Shown here piece after piece: positions 38,601 to 48,715 of a stretch of 64,000 nucleotides of DNA; position 1 is the stretch's first letter, and each line of letters starts with the position of its first letter. A model generated the notes under the pieces. That model had not been told where the DNA came from and made no database searches. It saw only the letters and a list, made by a program, of their open reading frames with translations. This DNA is from Thermus sp. 2.9 (GTDB lineage: Bacteria; Deinococcota; Deinococci; Deinococcales; Thermaceae). Made by a program: the position numbers and the translations under genes. The stretch is taken from contig NZ_JTJB01000035.1 in NCBI RefSeq assembly GCF_000794385.1, forward strand, positions 1 to 64,000, written 5' to 3'.

Positions 38601-39515
38601 CCTTCGTGTGCTACCTCATAGCTCCACCCCGGCCATCCTGAGAAGCACCCGGCTACGTATGAGGTTGTGAACAAGCAGGATGAGGTTCACCCGGGCCACC
38701 AGCCCCCAGTAGGACCGGGCCTCTATCCGATGAAGCCCCAAAGACCGCACCATCACGCTGAAGCGGGTCTCTATCCAGTTCCGTACCCTTCCCATCCACC
38801 CTCTCCACCCCGTCTCCACCACCCTTCCTCCCCTGACCCGATAGGGTGGTGTCTTGACTCCCTGGACCCAACGAAAGCCCCGGTCCCCGAGGACCGCGGG
38901 CAGACCGTCCAGCAGGTCCCTCCCCCAGGTCTCCCGGGCATTACCGGGGAGAATGGCCCAACGAAAGAAGAGACCCCGCTCGTTCATCACTGGCATGAGG
39001 ACGTAGCCCGCGAAAGCCCCCAGAGGTCCTACCCCCATCGCGGCCTCGGGAAGAGAGAGGCCGTGGATGCGGTGGCCGTGGGCCAGGGGGATAGGCTTGA
39101 GGTCCACCACCTGCAGGAGGCCTTGTCCCCCAGAGAGCCTCATGGCCAGGTGAGCCAACAACCCCTGGGCCTTCTGAAGGACCCGGTAGAAGCGGGAGAG
39201 GTGGGGGAGGGAGGGGAAGTAGGCCTTGAGGGTGGTCTTGGCGGCCAAGTAGCCTTTGGCGAGGTCTTGGCCTTGCAAAAGGAGAAAGATGGCGAGGGTT
39301 AGGAGCTCGGCCAGGGTAGCCTTCTGGTGCTTTTGCTTTGGGGGGAGCTTGAAGTCCTGAGCTTGCAAGGCCTTGAGTTCGTCATCCACCCAAATGTAGG
39401 TAGCCACCAGAAGGGTTTCCGCGTCAAGATAGTAAAGGGGGTGCTCACGATCTTGCTGCATAGCACCCCCTCTTTTTTCACATCCCGAGGGTCCAGATCA
39501 AGTAGCACACGAAGG
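38601..39515 (-). mobile_element. IS982-like insertion sequence, 915 bp
   Basis: Inverted ends CCTTCGTGTGCTAC at 38601-38614 and complement of 39502-39515. CATT flanks both sides (38597-38600 and 39516-39519), a probable 4-bp target duplication. One intact transposase gene is on the minus strand. It differs in sequence from the element at 2806-3732. Confidence 0.82.
38616..39461 (-). CDS. Transposase, IS982-like DDE type
   Basis: 281-aa transposase with an N-terminal helical region (ATYIWVDDELKALQ), first acidic block VVDLKPIPLAHGHRIHG, middle block AVLGDRGFRWVQGVKTP, and final RNWIETRFSVMVRSLGLHRIEA with the catalytic Glu, then VNLILLVHNLIRSR. The block order matches IS982 relatives, but similarity is weaker than for the other copy, so another IS4-superfamily assignment is possible. 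The frame is intact. Confidence 0.8.
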   Translation of the reverse strand: MQQDREHPLYYLDAETLLVATYIWVDDELKALQAQDFKLPPKQKHQKATLAELLTLAIFLLLQGQDLAKGYLAAKTTLKAYFPSLPHLSRFYRVLQKAQGLLAHLAMRLSGGQGLLQVVDLKPIPLAHGHRIHGLSLPEAAMGVGPLGAFAGYVLMPVMNERGLFFRWAILPGNARETWGRDLLDGLPAVLGDRGFRWVQGVKTPPYRVRGGRVVETGWRGWMGRVRNWIETRFSVMVRSLGLHRIEARSYWGLVARVNLILLVHNLIRSRVLLRMAGVEL

Positions 39516-39617
39516 CATTTCCCTTAGCGCCACGTTAGCCCAAGGTTTTGGTAGAGTTTAGCCCGTGCGCTTCCTGACCCTAGCCTAGGCGTTGCCCTCG
39601 CGCCCCTTTTCCCTTTT

Positions 39618-41000
39618 TTGGCTTGGCTTGCCCCTTTCTTCTTGCAAGAGCTGCGCTTCCTCCCGCGGCTTTCCCTGTGGCTCCTTGTGGCTTACGCTTT
39701 TTCCCTTCTCCTCCCATCCCTCTTTGCCCCCGAGCCCTTGGCCTTTCCCTTGGCCCTTTTCCGCCTCCTTTACGTATTTGGGCTCGTGGGGGTGGGGGTG
39801 GCCCTGGGGAGGCGTTTTCCCGGCCGGGCCTTGGCTCCGTTGGGGGTAGGGCTTTTCTTGCTCTACCTCACCGCCTTCGTTGCCACCTACTGGGCCTATG
39901 GGGACAAGATGGCAGAGGTTCGCCTCACGCACCCCTTCCATAGCCCCGTGGGGCTTGGGCTCATGGGGGCGGTGGGGGTGTTCCTGGCCCTTTACGTGCG
40001 CTACCCGTGGCCCTTTCGTCTCCTCCTGGGGCTCCTTGGGGGGGCGGTCCTCCTCCTTTCGGGAAGCCGGGGGGGGATGCTGGGCCTCCTCCTGGGAGGG
40101 GCGGGGGGGCTTCTTTTCCGGGGGCGGGGGCTTTGGGCCCTGGGCCTTGCCGGGCTGCTCCTCTTCGTCGCGGGCTTTTTGGACACCCCGGTGACGGAGC
40201 GGTTTTTCCAGGGGCACCTTTCCGGGCGGGAGGGTGTTTGGCTTAGGGCCTACGAGGTTTACGCCGCCCACCCTTGGACCGGGGTGGGGCCCTACCTCCT
40301 GGGGGATTACCTCAAGGGGGTGCTTTTTGGGGACTGCTTCCTCTTTCCCCTCCTCGAGGCCAAGGGCCTCCGCTGCCCCCAGGCCTTGGTTCCCTGGGGG
40401 GGGTTGTGGACCTTCGCCCACAACCACCTCCTCCACGCCCTGGGGGAAAGCGGGGTGGTGGGGGCTTTGGGGCTTGCCCTCCTGGTGGGCGGTTTCCTCG
40501 CCGCCGCCTGGGGGGAAGGGCTTCTCTTTTCCCTTCTCCTGGCCTACGTGGCCATGGGGATGGTGGATAACCCCTTTAATGTCCCAAGCCCCTTCCGTGG
40601 GGAGATCTTCTTCCTGGCAGGGGGCATCGCCCTTTCCCGCCGCGCGCCGGGACCTGCCACCTGGGGCTTGGCTGGGGGGGTGACCCTGCTTTGGGCCCTA
40701 CCCTTTTTCTACTTGGCCCTCACCCCCCTGCCCTCCGCCCCCCGCCTTCTCTACGCCGCCTTGGGCCGGGAGGGTGGGGTGGTACGGTTCGTGGGGGGGG
40801 AAGGGTATAGGGTCCAGGTGTGGGTTTGCGCTAAGGGGTGTCGCCGGGTGGGGTGGGAGTGGGATGGGGGGCAGACCATCGCTTTCCGTCTTCCCGAGGG
40901 CCTGGCGCCTGGGACCTACCGCCTGCGGGTGTTCCTTTTCGCCCCGGGGCGCCTGGCGCAGCGGCCGGTTTACGTGCTGGAACGGGAGGTGGTGCGGTGA
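39618..41000 (+). CDS. O-antigen ligase/polymerase-like membrane protein
   Basis: About 460 aa with ten or more hydrophobic spans. A large external loop carries HPWTGVGPYLLGDYLKG and FAHNHLLHALGESGVVGALG, the WaaL/Wzy signature. The C-terminal 100 residues form a small beta-rich tail. The TTG 39618 start is only the first usable one after a stop; a GTG at 39565 behind TAGAGT is in another frame, so the N-terminus may be affected by an indel. It is coupled to the next gene by GTGA and probably acts in surface glycan assembly. Confidence 0.8.
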   Translation: MAWLAPFFLQELRFLPRLSLWLLVAYAFSLLLPSLFAPEPLAFPLALFRLLYVFGLVGVGVALGRRFPGRALAPLGVGLFLLYLTAFVATYWAYGDKMAEVRLTHPFHSPVGLGLMGAVGVFLALYVRYPWPFRLLLGLLGGAVLLLSGSRGGMLGLLLGGAGGLLFRGRGLWALGLAGLLLFVAGFLDTPVTERFFQGHLSGREGVWLRAYEVYAAHPWTGVGPYLLGDYLKGVLFGDCFLFPLLEAKGLRCPQALVPWGGLWTFAHNHLLHALGESGVVGALGLALLVGGFLAAAWGEGLLFSLLLAYVAMGMVDNPFNVPSPFRGEIFFLAGGIALSRRAPGPATWGLAGGVTLLWALPFFYLALTPLPSAPRLLYAALGREGGVVRFVGGEGYRVQVWVCAKGCRRVGWEWDGGQTIAFRLPEGLAPGTYRLRVFLFAPGRLAQRPVYVLEREVVR

Positions 41001-41407
41001 GGTGGGTTGAGCTTGCAGGGGGGGTGGGGCTTGGGTTGGCCTTGGGGCTAGCGGCTACCGCTTTGGAGCGGGCTTTTCACCCCAATCCCGTACCCCTCGC
41101 CCCTTGCTGGCCGGCTCCCTTGCCCGAGCGGGCGGAGCTTTGGACCACGGGGGCGGTGGAGCTCTCCTTGTGCCGCCCCGCCACCTTGGTCTTGGACCTC
41201 GAGGGCACCCCCGCCCGGGGCAAGGGGCCTCATACCCTGGTGGTGGAGGGGGACCGGGTGCTTTGGGAGGGGGAGGTGCTGGGAAAAAAGACGCTTCGGG
41301 TGAAGATTTCGGGCCGCGGGGTGGTGGTACTGGCCTTTACCGACGACCTTTACCTACCTCCCCAGGACCGGAATCTCTTCCTGCGGGGGCTCAGGGTGGA
41401 GCCTTAG
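40997..41407 (+). CDS. Membrane-anchored beta-rich protein coupled to the O-antigen ligase-like gene
   Basis: 136 aa from GTG 40997, which overlaps the upstream stop as GTGA. One N-terminal membrane anchor (VELAGGVGLGLALGLAATAL) is followed by a soluble beta-rich part: ELSLCRPATLVLDLEGTPARGKG, HTLVVEGDRVLWEGEVLGKK, and VVVLAFTDDLYLPPQDRNL. The latter resembles carbohydrate-binding folds with a metal-linked DDxYxPPxDRNL end, like the tail of its neighbour. Function is unknown; a glycan-binding partner is the natural guess. Confidence 0.7.
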   Translation: MRWVELAGGVGLGLALGLAATALERAFHPNPVPLAPCWPAPLPERAELWTTGAVELSLCRPATLVLDLEGTPARGKGPHTLVVEGDRVLWEGEVLGKKTLRVKISGRGVVVLAFTDDLYLPPQDRNLFLRGLRVEP

Positions 41408-42111
41408 GCGGGGCGGTAAGCCTCCTCCCGCCGGTGCTTCAGGAGGGGGTAGCGGGCCCGGTAGGCCTCGAGGAAGCCCCAGTCCGGCTCGGCCAGGAGG
41501 AGGCCCTCCTCCTCCCTGCGGCCCAGGACCCGCCCGTCTGGGGCCACAAAGAGGCTTGGGGTTCCCGTGTCCGCCCGGCTCGCCAGGAGGAGGTAGGCTT
41601 GGTTTTCCGCCGCCCGGGCCCGGGCCAGGACCTCCATGAGCTCGGCGTAGGCCCCGGGCCAGGCGGCCCCCACCAAAAAGGCCTGGGCCCCCAGGAGGGC
41701 GTAGGTGCGGAAGAGCTCGGGGAAGTCCAGGTCGTAGCAGAGGGCGAGGCCCAAGGTCCGGCCCTCGTGGAGGAGGAGGACCGGGCCCGGCCCGGGGAGG
41801 AGCCCTTCGTCCCCTTCCTCTTCTGGCGTGAGGTAAAGGTGGACCTTGGCGTAGATGGGGCCTTGGGGGAAGACCTGGAGGCGGTTTTCCCTCGCGGCAA
41901 GAAGACCCGCCACCACCCTTAGGCCAAACTCCCCCGCCAGCGCCGCCAAGGCTTCGGGCAGGTCCGGGCTTTCCCGCCTGCCCAGGATGAGCTCGGGAAG
42001 GAGGAGAAGCCCCGCCCCTTCGGCCCGGGCTTCTTGGGCTAAGGGGCGGAGGGCTTGGAGGAGTTCTTTTGGGCTATCCCGCTTGGCGAGGTGGGCCAGG
42101 GCGAGGCGCAT
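41404..42111 (-). CDS. Carbon-nitrogen hydrolase (nitrilase superfamily)
   Basis: 235-aa amidase-like enzyme. The catalytic triad is visible: Glu in LLLLPELILG, Lys in IYAKVHLYLTPEE, and Cys in LALCYDLDFPELF. It is shorter than usual (about 260-290 aa), but all catalytic blocks are present. It starts at ATG 42111, directly after the bioY stop with no gap, so it is cotranscribed with the biotin transporter gene. The substrate is unknown; omega-amidase-like activity is plausible. Confidence 0.88.
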   Translation of the reverse strand: MRLALAHLAKRDSPKELLQALRPLAQEARAEGAGLLLLPELILGRRESPDLPEALAALAGEFGLRVVAGLLAARENRLQVFPQGPIYAKVHLYLTPEEEGDEGLLPGPGPVLLLHEGRTLGLALCYDLDFPELFRTYALLGAQAFLVGAAWPGAYAELMEVLARARAAENQAYLLLASRADTGTPSLFVAPDGRVLGRREEEGLLLAEPDWGFLEAYRARYPLLKHRREEAYRPA

Positions 42112-42717
42112 CTACTTACGGCCCAAACAGCGCCAGGCTGTGGGCAGGAGAAGGGCGGCGAGCACCGCCTTCACCAGGTCCCCAGGGAGGAAGGGGAAGA
42201 GCCCCATGGCCAAAAGCCCTCCCATCCCCGTGAACTTGCCCACCCCCACAAGCCAGGCCCCGAGCCAGGGAAGCCCCACCAGGTAGAGGAGGGCGTTCCC
42301 CAGGAGCATGGCCAAAAGGGTGCCGAAAAAGCTCCGGTCCAGGCCGAACCGCTCCACCAAAAGCCCCACCAGGCCCGCCGCCAAGGGGAAGGCCAGGAGG
42401 AAACCCCCCGTGGGGCCCAGGATCCTGGCCACGCCCCCCGTGCCCCCGGCGAAGACGGGAAGGCCCATGGCCCCTTCCAGGAGGTAGGCCAAAAGGGCCA
42501 GGAAGCCGAGCCGGCTCCCCAAGGCCGCCCCCACCAGGAGGATGCCCAAGGTTTGAAGGGTGAGGGGCACGGGGGTGAAGGGGAGGGGGATGGCCACCTG
42601 GGCGGTGAGGGCCACGAAGAGGCTTCCCGCCAGGATGAGGCTTAGGTCGCGGGCCAGGGTGCGCTTGGGCCAAAGGGTCTTGACCAAAGGAGTGTAGGCC
42701 AGGGCTTCGGTCTTCAT
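42112..42717 (-). CDS. bioY: Biotin transporter BioY
   Basis: 201-aa S-component of the ECF-type biotin transporter with about six spans. ATG 42717 is chosen because GAGGAGGT lies upstream; a longer in-frame start at 42738 overlaps that site. Family motifs are VAIPLPFTPVPLTLQTLGILLVGAALG, FAGGTGG, and GPTGGFLLAFPLAAGLVG. A BirA-like operator overlaps its promoter, fitting biotin repression. No ECF ATPase or T-component is nearby. Confidence 0.93.
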   Translation of the reverse strand: MKTEALAYTPLVKTLWPKRTLARDLSLILAGSLFVALTAQVAIPLPFTPVPLTLQTLGILLVGAALGSRLGFLALLAYLLEGAMGLPVFAGGTGGVARILGPTGGFLLAFPLAAGLVGLLVERFGLDRSFFGTLLAMLLGNALLYLVGLPWLGAWLVGVGKFTGMGGLLAMGLFPFLPGDLVKAVLAALLLPTAWRCLGRK

Positions 42718-42731
42718 AAGCACCTCCTCGT

Positions 42732-42764
42732 TCGTCAACCACGCTATAGCCCAAGGGTTTACAT
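42732..42764 (-). promoter_or_regulatory. BirA-like biotin operator upstream of bioY
   Basis: On the minus strand ATGTAAACC, 15 bp, GGTTGACGA. The known BirA consensus is TTGTAAACC, 14-16 bp, GGTTTACAA, so the half-sites match at 8/9 and 7/9. The site covers the spacer and -10 of the bioY promoter. Confidence 0.7.
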
Positions 42765-42769
42765 GTCAA
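42743..42769 (-). promoter_or_regulatory. Promoter of bioY
   Basis: Minus-strand TTGACA (complement of 42764-42769) and TATAGC (complement of 42743-42748), 15-bp spacer, 26 bp before the bioY start. It is embedded in the BirA-like operator. Confidence 0.6.
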
Positions 42770-42900
42770 GGGTCTTACCGGTGCGGGCCCAGGGCCTTAA
42801 GGATCTAGGGGTATACTGGAGCCGTGCCTTCTTTGCCTTGGCGTCCCAAGCCCTTTGCCTTGGGATGGCGAGGTTGGAAGGGCTTCCAAATAGGAGGTGA

Positions 42901-43899
<999 letters not shown>

Positions 43900-45069
43900 A
43901 TGCGCACCCTGCGCGACCTGGACCCCAGGGGGAAGCGGGTTCTGGTGCGGGTGGACTACAACGTCCCCATCCAAGGGGGGGTGGTCCAGGACGAAACCCG
44001 CATCCAGGAAAGCCTCCCCACCCTGCGTCACCTCCTCGCCGGGGGGGCTTCCTTGGTCCTCCTCTCCCACCTGGGCCGGCCCAAGGGGCGTGACCCCAAG
44101 TATTCCCTGGCCCCCGTGGCCGAGGCCTTGGCCCACCACCTTCCCGGGGTGCGCTTTGTACCCCATAGCCCCGGTTCCGAGGAGGCCTACCAGGCGGTGC
44201 GGGCCTTGGGGCCAGGCGAGGTGGTTCTCCTGGAAAACGTCCGCTTTGAGCCGGGGGAGGAAAACAACGACCCCGAGCTGGCCGCCCGCTACGCCCGGCT
44301 TGGGGACGCCTTCGTCCTGGACGCCTTTGGGAGCGCCCACCGGGCCCACGCCAGCGTGGTGGGGGTGGCGCGGCACCTTCCCGCCTACGCCGGCTTCCTC
44401 ATGGAAAAGGAGGTGCGGGCGCTTTCCCGTCTTTTGCAAAACCCTGAGCGCCCCTACGCCGTGGTCCTGGGCGGGGCCAAGGTTTCCGACAAGATCGGGG
44501 TCATTGAAAGCCTCCTTCCCCGCGTTGACCGCCTCCTCATCGGGGGGGCCATGGCCTTCACCTTCCTCAGGGCCTTGGGGGGCGAGGTGGGGAAGAGCCT
44601 GGTGGAGGAGGACCGCCTGGACCTGGCCCGGGACCTTTTGGCCCGGGCGGAGGGCTTGGGCGTGAAGGTCCACCTGCCCCAGGATGTGGTGGCGGCCACG
44701 GAGATAGCCCCGGGGGCAAAAACCCAGGTCTATCCCGGGGACGCCATCCCCGTGCCCTACATGGGCCTGGACATCGGCCCCAAGACCCAAGCCGCCTTCG
44801 CCGAGGCCCTGAAGGGGGCCAAGACGGTGTTTTGGAACGGGCCCATGGGCGTCTTTGAGGTGCCCCCCTTTGACCAGGGGACCTTGAGCGTGGGCCGGGC
44901 CATCGCCACCCTCGAGGGCGCCTTCACCGTGGTGGGCGGGGGCGACTCGGTGGCGGCGGTGAACCGCCTGGGGCTCAAGGAGCGCTTCAGCCACGTGTCC
45001 ACCGGGGGCGGGGCCAGCCTGGAGTTCTTGGAGAAGGGCACGCTTCCCGGGATTGAGGTCCTGGAGTAG
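43900..45069 (+). CDS. pgk: Phosphoglycerate kinase
   Basis: 389-aa kinase transferring phosphate from 1,3-bisphosphoglycerate to ADP. It has the [11 protein letters not shown] substrate segment, [34 protein letters not shown], and the C-terminal nucleotide block [13 protein letters not shown] with [16 protein letters not shown]. It starts immediately after gap and is followed by a strong terminator. Confidence 0.97.
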   Translation: MRTLRDLDPRGKRVLVRVDYNVPIQGGVVQDETRIQESLPTLRHLLAGGASLVLLSHLGRPKGRDPKYSLAPVAEALAHHLPGVRFVPHSPGSEEAYQAVRALGPGEVVLLENVRFEPGEENNDPELAARYARLGDAFVLDAFGSAHRAHASVVGVARHLPAYAGFLMEKEVRALSRLLQNPERPYAVVLGGAKVSDKIGVIESLLPRVDRLLIGGAMAFTFLRALGGEVGKSLVEEDRLDLARDLLARAEGLGVKVHLPQDVVAATEIAPGAKTQVYPGDAIPVPYMGLDIGPKTQAAFAEALKGAKTVFWNGPMGVFEVPPFDQGTLSVGRAIATLEGAFTVVGGGDSVAAVNRLGLKERFSHVSTGGGASLEFLEKGTLPGIEVLE

Positions 45070-45080
45070 GGTTGCCTCCT

Positions 45081-45110
45081 CCCCGCCCCCCTTCGTGGGG
45101 GCGGGGTTTT
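45081..45110 (+). terminator. Terminator between pgk and tpiA
   Basis: CCCCGCCCCC (45081-45090) and GGGGGCGGGG (45097-45106) form a perfect stem closed by a CTTCGT loop, followed by TTTT. It lies 12 bp after the pgk stop and only 4 bp before the tpiA -10 box. Confidence 0.8.
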
Positions 45111-45113
45111 CGC

Positions 45114-45119
45114 TATGAT
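45114..45119 (+). promoter_or_regulatory. -10 box for leaderless tpiA
   Basis: TATGAT, then 6 nt, then ATG 45126. There is no ribosome site. The box abuts the T-tract of the pgk terminator, so termination and re-initiation occupy about 30 bp. Confidence 0.55.
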
Positions 45120-45125
45120 GGCCCC

Positions 45126-45874
<749 letters not shown>

Positions 45875-45878
<4 letters not shown>

Positions 45879-46270
45879 GGGAGTACCCGGATGGTGCCCT
45901 CCTCCGCCACCACGTGAAAGTGCCGGTCCAGGCTTAAAACCAGGCCCCCACTCCGCTCCGCCACGGCGACGACCGCGGCATCGGCCAAGCCTAAGGGCAG
46001 GTCCCGGTACCGGGTCACGAGTGCCCTGACCCGGGGCAGGTCCTTTTCCCCGCACTCCAGGGAGAAGGCCCCGGCCTCGAGGTCTTGGAGGAGGGCCTCG
46101 AGGGCCGCAAGGCCCAGGCGCCTTTCCACGAGGTAGGCGATCTCGGCGAGGATGCCCATAGGCACCAGGTAGGGACCAGGATCAAAAAGAAGGAGCGCCT
46201 TGACGCGGCCGTGGTCCGGGTCCTTCCGGTTCAGGAGGGCGAAGAGGGCGGAGGTGTCCAGGGTGATCAT
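45875..46270 (-). CDS. PIN-domain ribonuclease toxin (VapC-like)
   Basis: 131-aa PIN nuclease. The acidic metal-binding residues appear in [13 protein letters not shown], in the middle Glu of [15 protein letters not shown], in [14 protein letters not shown], and in the terminal LSLDRHF. Such toxins cleave tRNA or rRNA and are neutralised by a coupled antitoxin. ATG 46270 overlaps the antitoxin stop as ATGA. It is convergent with tpiA. Confidence 0.88.
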
Positions 46271-46500
46271 CGCTCAAGCCAGGCCCTTGCCAGCCACCCC
46301 TCGGAGGTGCGCCCAGAGAGTTCCTCGTCCTCGCCCACGCCTAAGGAACGAAAGGTGGGTCTTTGACGCTGGGCAAGGTAGGCGGCCAAGGCCTCCCGGA
46401 TGAGCTCTGCCTGGCTTTTGCCCTCCCGCCGCGCAGCTTCCTTTAGGGCCCGGTGAAGCTCAGGAGGGAGGTAGAGGGTTGTCTTCTCCCTGCCTTCACT
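46267..46500 (-). CDS. Ribbon-helix-helix antitoxin (VapB-like), start unresolved
   Basis: A frame of about 75 codons reads GREKTTLYLPPELHRALKEA, then ARREGKSQAELIREALAAYL and ends [12 protein letters not shown]: a CopG/RHH DNA-binding antitoxin with a C-terminal toxin-binding tail. No ATG, GTG or TTG lies in frame after the upstream TAA at 46501-46503; a GTG at 46499 and an ATG at 46512 are in another frame. A one-base indel near 46490-46498 is the simplest explanation. It is coupled to the PIN toxin by ATGA. Confidence 0.75.
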   Translation of the reverse strand, partial: SEGREKTTLYLPPELHRALKEAARREGKSQAELIREALAAYLAQRQRPTFRSLGVGEDEELSGRTSEGWLARAWLER

Positions 46501-46631
46501 TTACGCCACATGTGGTCGGCATCACATCTGTGGGATCCGAAAGGACCACGGTCGGTCAACCCTAGCGAGACTGGGAGCAGTTCTTCCTCAAGAACTCCAA
46601 GAGAGCCAGCCCATGGGGGTTGGCAGCTGGC

Positions 46632-46637
46632 TAAAAT
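46632..46637 (+). promoter_or_regulatory. -10 box of a leaderless gene (ABC ATPase)
   Basis: TAAAAT, then 6 nt, then GTG 46644. This is the best start for the broken ABC gene. Confidence 0.45.
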
Positions 46638-46643
46638 GGTCCC

Positions 46644-47570
46644 GTGGCCCTGAAGTTCCCGGCAAGCCCCCTGGCCCCTGTCCTCAGCCTGCTTCGGCAG
46701 GCTGGAAGCCTTAAAAGGGGTCCACCTGGAGCTTAGAACCGGGGAAATCCTGGGCCTTTTGGGCCCCAACGGGGCGGGCAAGACCACCCTCATCAAGGTC
46801 ATCCTCGGCCTCCTCCTCCCGACGCCGGGGAGGTGGTCTTGGAGGAGGGCGGGGCGCGGCGCAGGCCCCAGGGCCACGAGTTTGGCGTCCTCCTGGAAGG
46901 AAGCCGCAACCTCTACGTCAACCTGAGCCTCCTGGTGAACGCCCTCTACTTCGGGGGCATCCGGGGGCTTGCCCCAAAGGAAGTCCGCCCCCGGTTTGAG
47001 GCCTGGCTGGAGCGCTTCGGCCTAAAGGACCGCCTCCACGCCCCCCTCGCTTCCCTCTCCCGGGGCATGCAGCAGAAGGCAGCCCTGGCCCTGGCCCTCG
47101 CCCTCAAGCCCCGCTTCCTCCTCCTGGACGAACCCACCCTGGGCCTGGACCCCGTGAGCCGGAGGGAGTTTGAGGGCATCCTCTTGGAGCTCAAGAAAGA
47201 GGGGTGGGGGATCCTCCTCACCTCCCACGACCTGGAGGTGGTGGAGCGGGTGAGCGACCGGGTGGCCTTCCTCCACCGGGGAGAGGTGCGGCGGCAAGGC
47301 CCCACCCGGGCCCTCCTCCTAGACTGGGCCGGGGAGGGGTACCGGGTGCGCCTCGCCGGGCCCAAGGCGGAGGTCCTTCTCAAAGCCTTAGGCCCTGGCT
47401 GGAGCGCGGAAGGCCCCGAGGTCCTCTTCTTCCTGGGGCCGTGGGAGGCGCTGCGGGAGGCTTTGGGTACGCTCCCCGTGGAGGTCCTCGAGGTCTCCAG
47501 GGGGACGCCGAGCTTGGAGGCCCTCTTCCTTCACCTCTTCGGGGAGGCCAGCCCTTTCCCCAGCGCATAA
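46644..47570 (+). pseudogene. ABC transporter ATP-binding protein, frameshifted
   Basis: ATPase subunit of an ABC-2-type exporter. Walker A is [15 protein letters not shown] in one frame (46687-46820). After C3 at 46818-46820, where four C are expected, the frame changes to [17 protein letters not shown], signature LSRGMQQKAALA, Walker B RFLLLDEPTLGLDP and switch His LLTSHD. A second indel between about 46656 and 46687 is needed to connect GTG 46644 (VALKF) to [10 protein letters not shown]. No permease gene is adjacent, so the transporter is orphaned here. Confidence 0.82.
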
Positions 47571-47578
47571 CTTTGCGC

Positions 47579-47584
47579 TACCCT
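47579..47584 (+). promoter_or_regulatory. -10 box of a leaderless gene (aminotransferase)
   Basis: TACCCT, then 6 nt, then ATG 47591. It lies 8 bp after the ABC gene stop. Confidence 0.4.
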
Positions 47585-47590
47585 ATCTCC

Positions 47591-48715
47591 ATGCGCCTCC
47601 ACCCCCGCACCGAGGTGGCCAAGGAGAGCATCTTCCCCAAGATGAGCGCCCTGGCAAGGGAGCTTGGCGCGGTGAACCTGGGGCAGGGCTTTCCCTCTAA
47701 CCCCCCGCCCCCTTTCCTGCTGGAGGCGGTGCGCAAGGCTTTGGGCCGGTACGACCAGTACGCCCCCCCGGCGGGGCTTCCCCTCCTGCGGGAGGCCTTG
47801 GCGGAGGAGTTTGGCGTTTCCCCGGAGGGCGTGGTGGTGACCTCGGGGGCCACGGAGGCCCTTTACGTCCTCCTGCAGAGCCTCGCTGGCCCGGGGGAGG
47901 AGGTGGTGGTCCTGGAGCCCTTTTTTGACGTCTACCTGCCCGACGCCTTTCTAGCGGGGGCGGGGGCGCGGCTCGTGCGCCTGGACCTAACCCCGGAGGG
48001 CTTCCGCTTAGACCTCGCCGCCTTGGAAAGGGCCGTCACCCAAAGGACCCGGGCCATTCTCCTCAACACCCCCATGAACCCCACGGGCCTGGTCTTCGGG
48101 GAGGAGGCGCTGAAGGCCATTGCTGCCTTGGCCCGCAAATACCAGCTCTTTTTGGTCTCCGACGAGGTTTACGACGAGCTCTACTTCGGCGAAAGGCCAA
48201 GGCGCCTCGGGGAGTTTGCCCCCGAGCGCACCTTCACCGTGGGGAGTGCGGGGAAGCGCCTCGAGGCCACGGGCTACCGGGTGGGTTGGATCGTGGGGCC
48301 GGCGGAGTTCATGCCCACCCTGGCGGGGATGCGCCAGTGGACGAGCTTTTCCGCCCCCACCCCCTTGCAGGCGGGGGTGGCGGAGGCCTTGCGGGTGGCG
48401 CGAAAGGAGGGGTACTACGAGGCCCTGCGGGAAAGCTACCGGAAGCGGCGGGACCTCCTCTTGGCGGGCCTAAGGTCTTTGGGGCTAAGGGTCTATCCCC
48501 CTGAAGGCACCTACTTCCTCATGGCGGAGCTTCCGGGCTTTGACGCTTTCTGGCTCGTGCGGGAGGCGCGGGTGGCCTTAATCCCCGCCTCCGCCTTCTA
48601 CCGGGAGGACCCACCCCCTTACCTCTTCCGCTTCGCCTTTTGCAAGAGCGAGGAGGAGCTAACCTTAGCCCTGGAGCGGCTTGGGCGTGTGGTAAACTCC
48701 CCCCGTGAAGCCTAA
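47591..48715 (+). CDS. Class I/II PLP aminotransferase (glutamine:phenylpyruvate / kynurenine type)
   Basis: 374 aa of fold-type I. Signatures are the N-terminal VNLGQGFPSNPPP, NTPMNPTGLVF, SDEVYDELYF, and the PLP lysine in GSAGKRLEATGYRVGWIVG. The sequence resembles the Thermus glutamine aminotransferase/kynurenine aminotransferase group, which transaminates phenylpyruvate or methionine keto acids; exact specificity is not readable. The start is leaderless, and its 3' end overlaps the pdhA start by 11 bp. Confidence 0.88.
   Translation: MRLHPRTEVAKESIFPKMSALARELGAVNLGQGFPSNPPPPFLLEAVRKALGRYDQYAPPAGLPLLREALAEEFGVSPEGVVVTSGATEALYVLLQSLAGPGEEVVVLEPFFDVYLPDAFLAGAGARLVRLDLTPEGFRLDLAALERAVTQRTRAILLNTPMNPTGLVFGEEALKAIAALARKYQLFLVSDEVYDELYFGERPRRLGEFAPERTFTVGSAGKRLEATGYRVGWIVGPAEFMPTLAGMRQWTSFSAPTPLQAGVAEALRVARKEGYYEALRESYRKRRDLLLAGLRSLGLRVYPPEGTYFLMAELPGFDAFWLVREARVALIPASAFYREDPPPYLFRFAFCKSEEELTLALERLGRVVNSPREA
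48693..48698 (+). promoter_or_regulatory. -10 box for leaderless E1 alpha gene
   Basis: TAAACT, then 6 nt (CCCCCC), then GTG 48705. It is embedded in the last codons of the aminotransferase gene. Confidence 0.55.
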
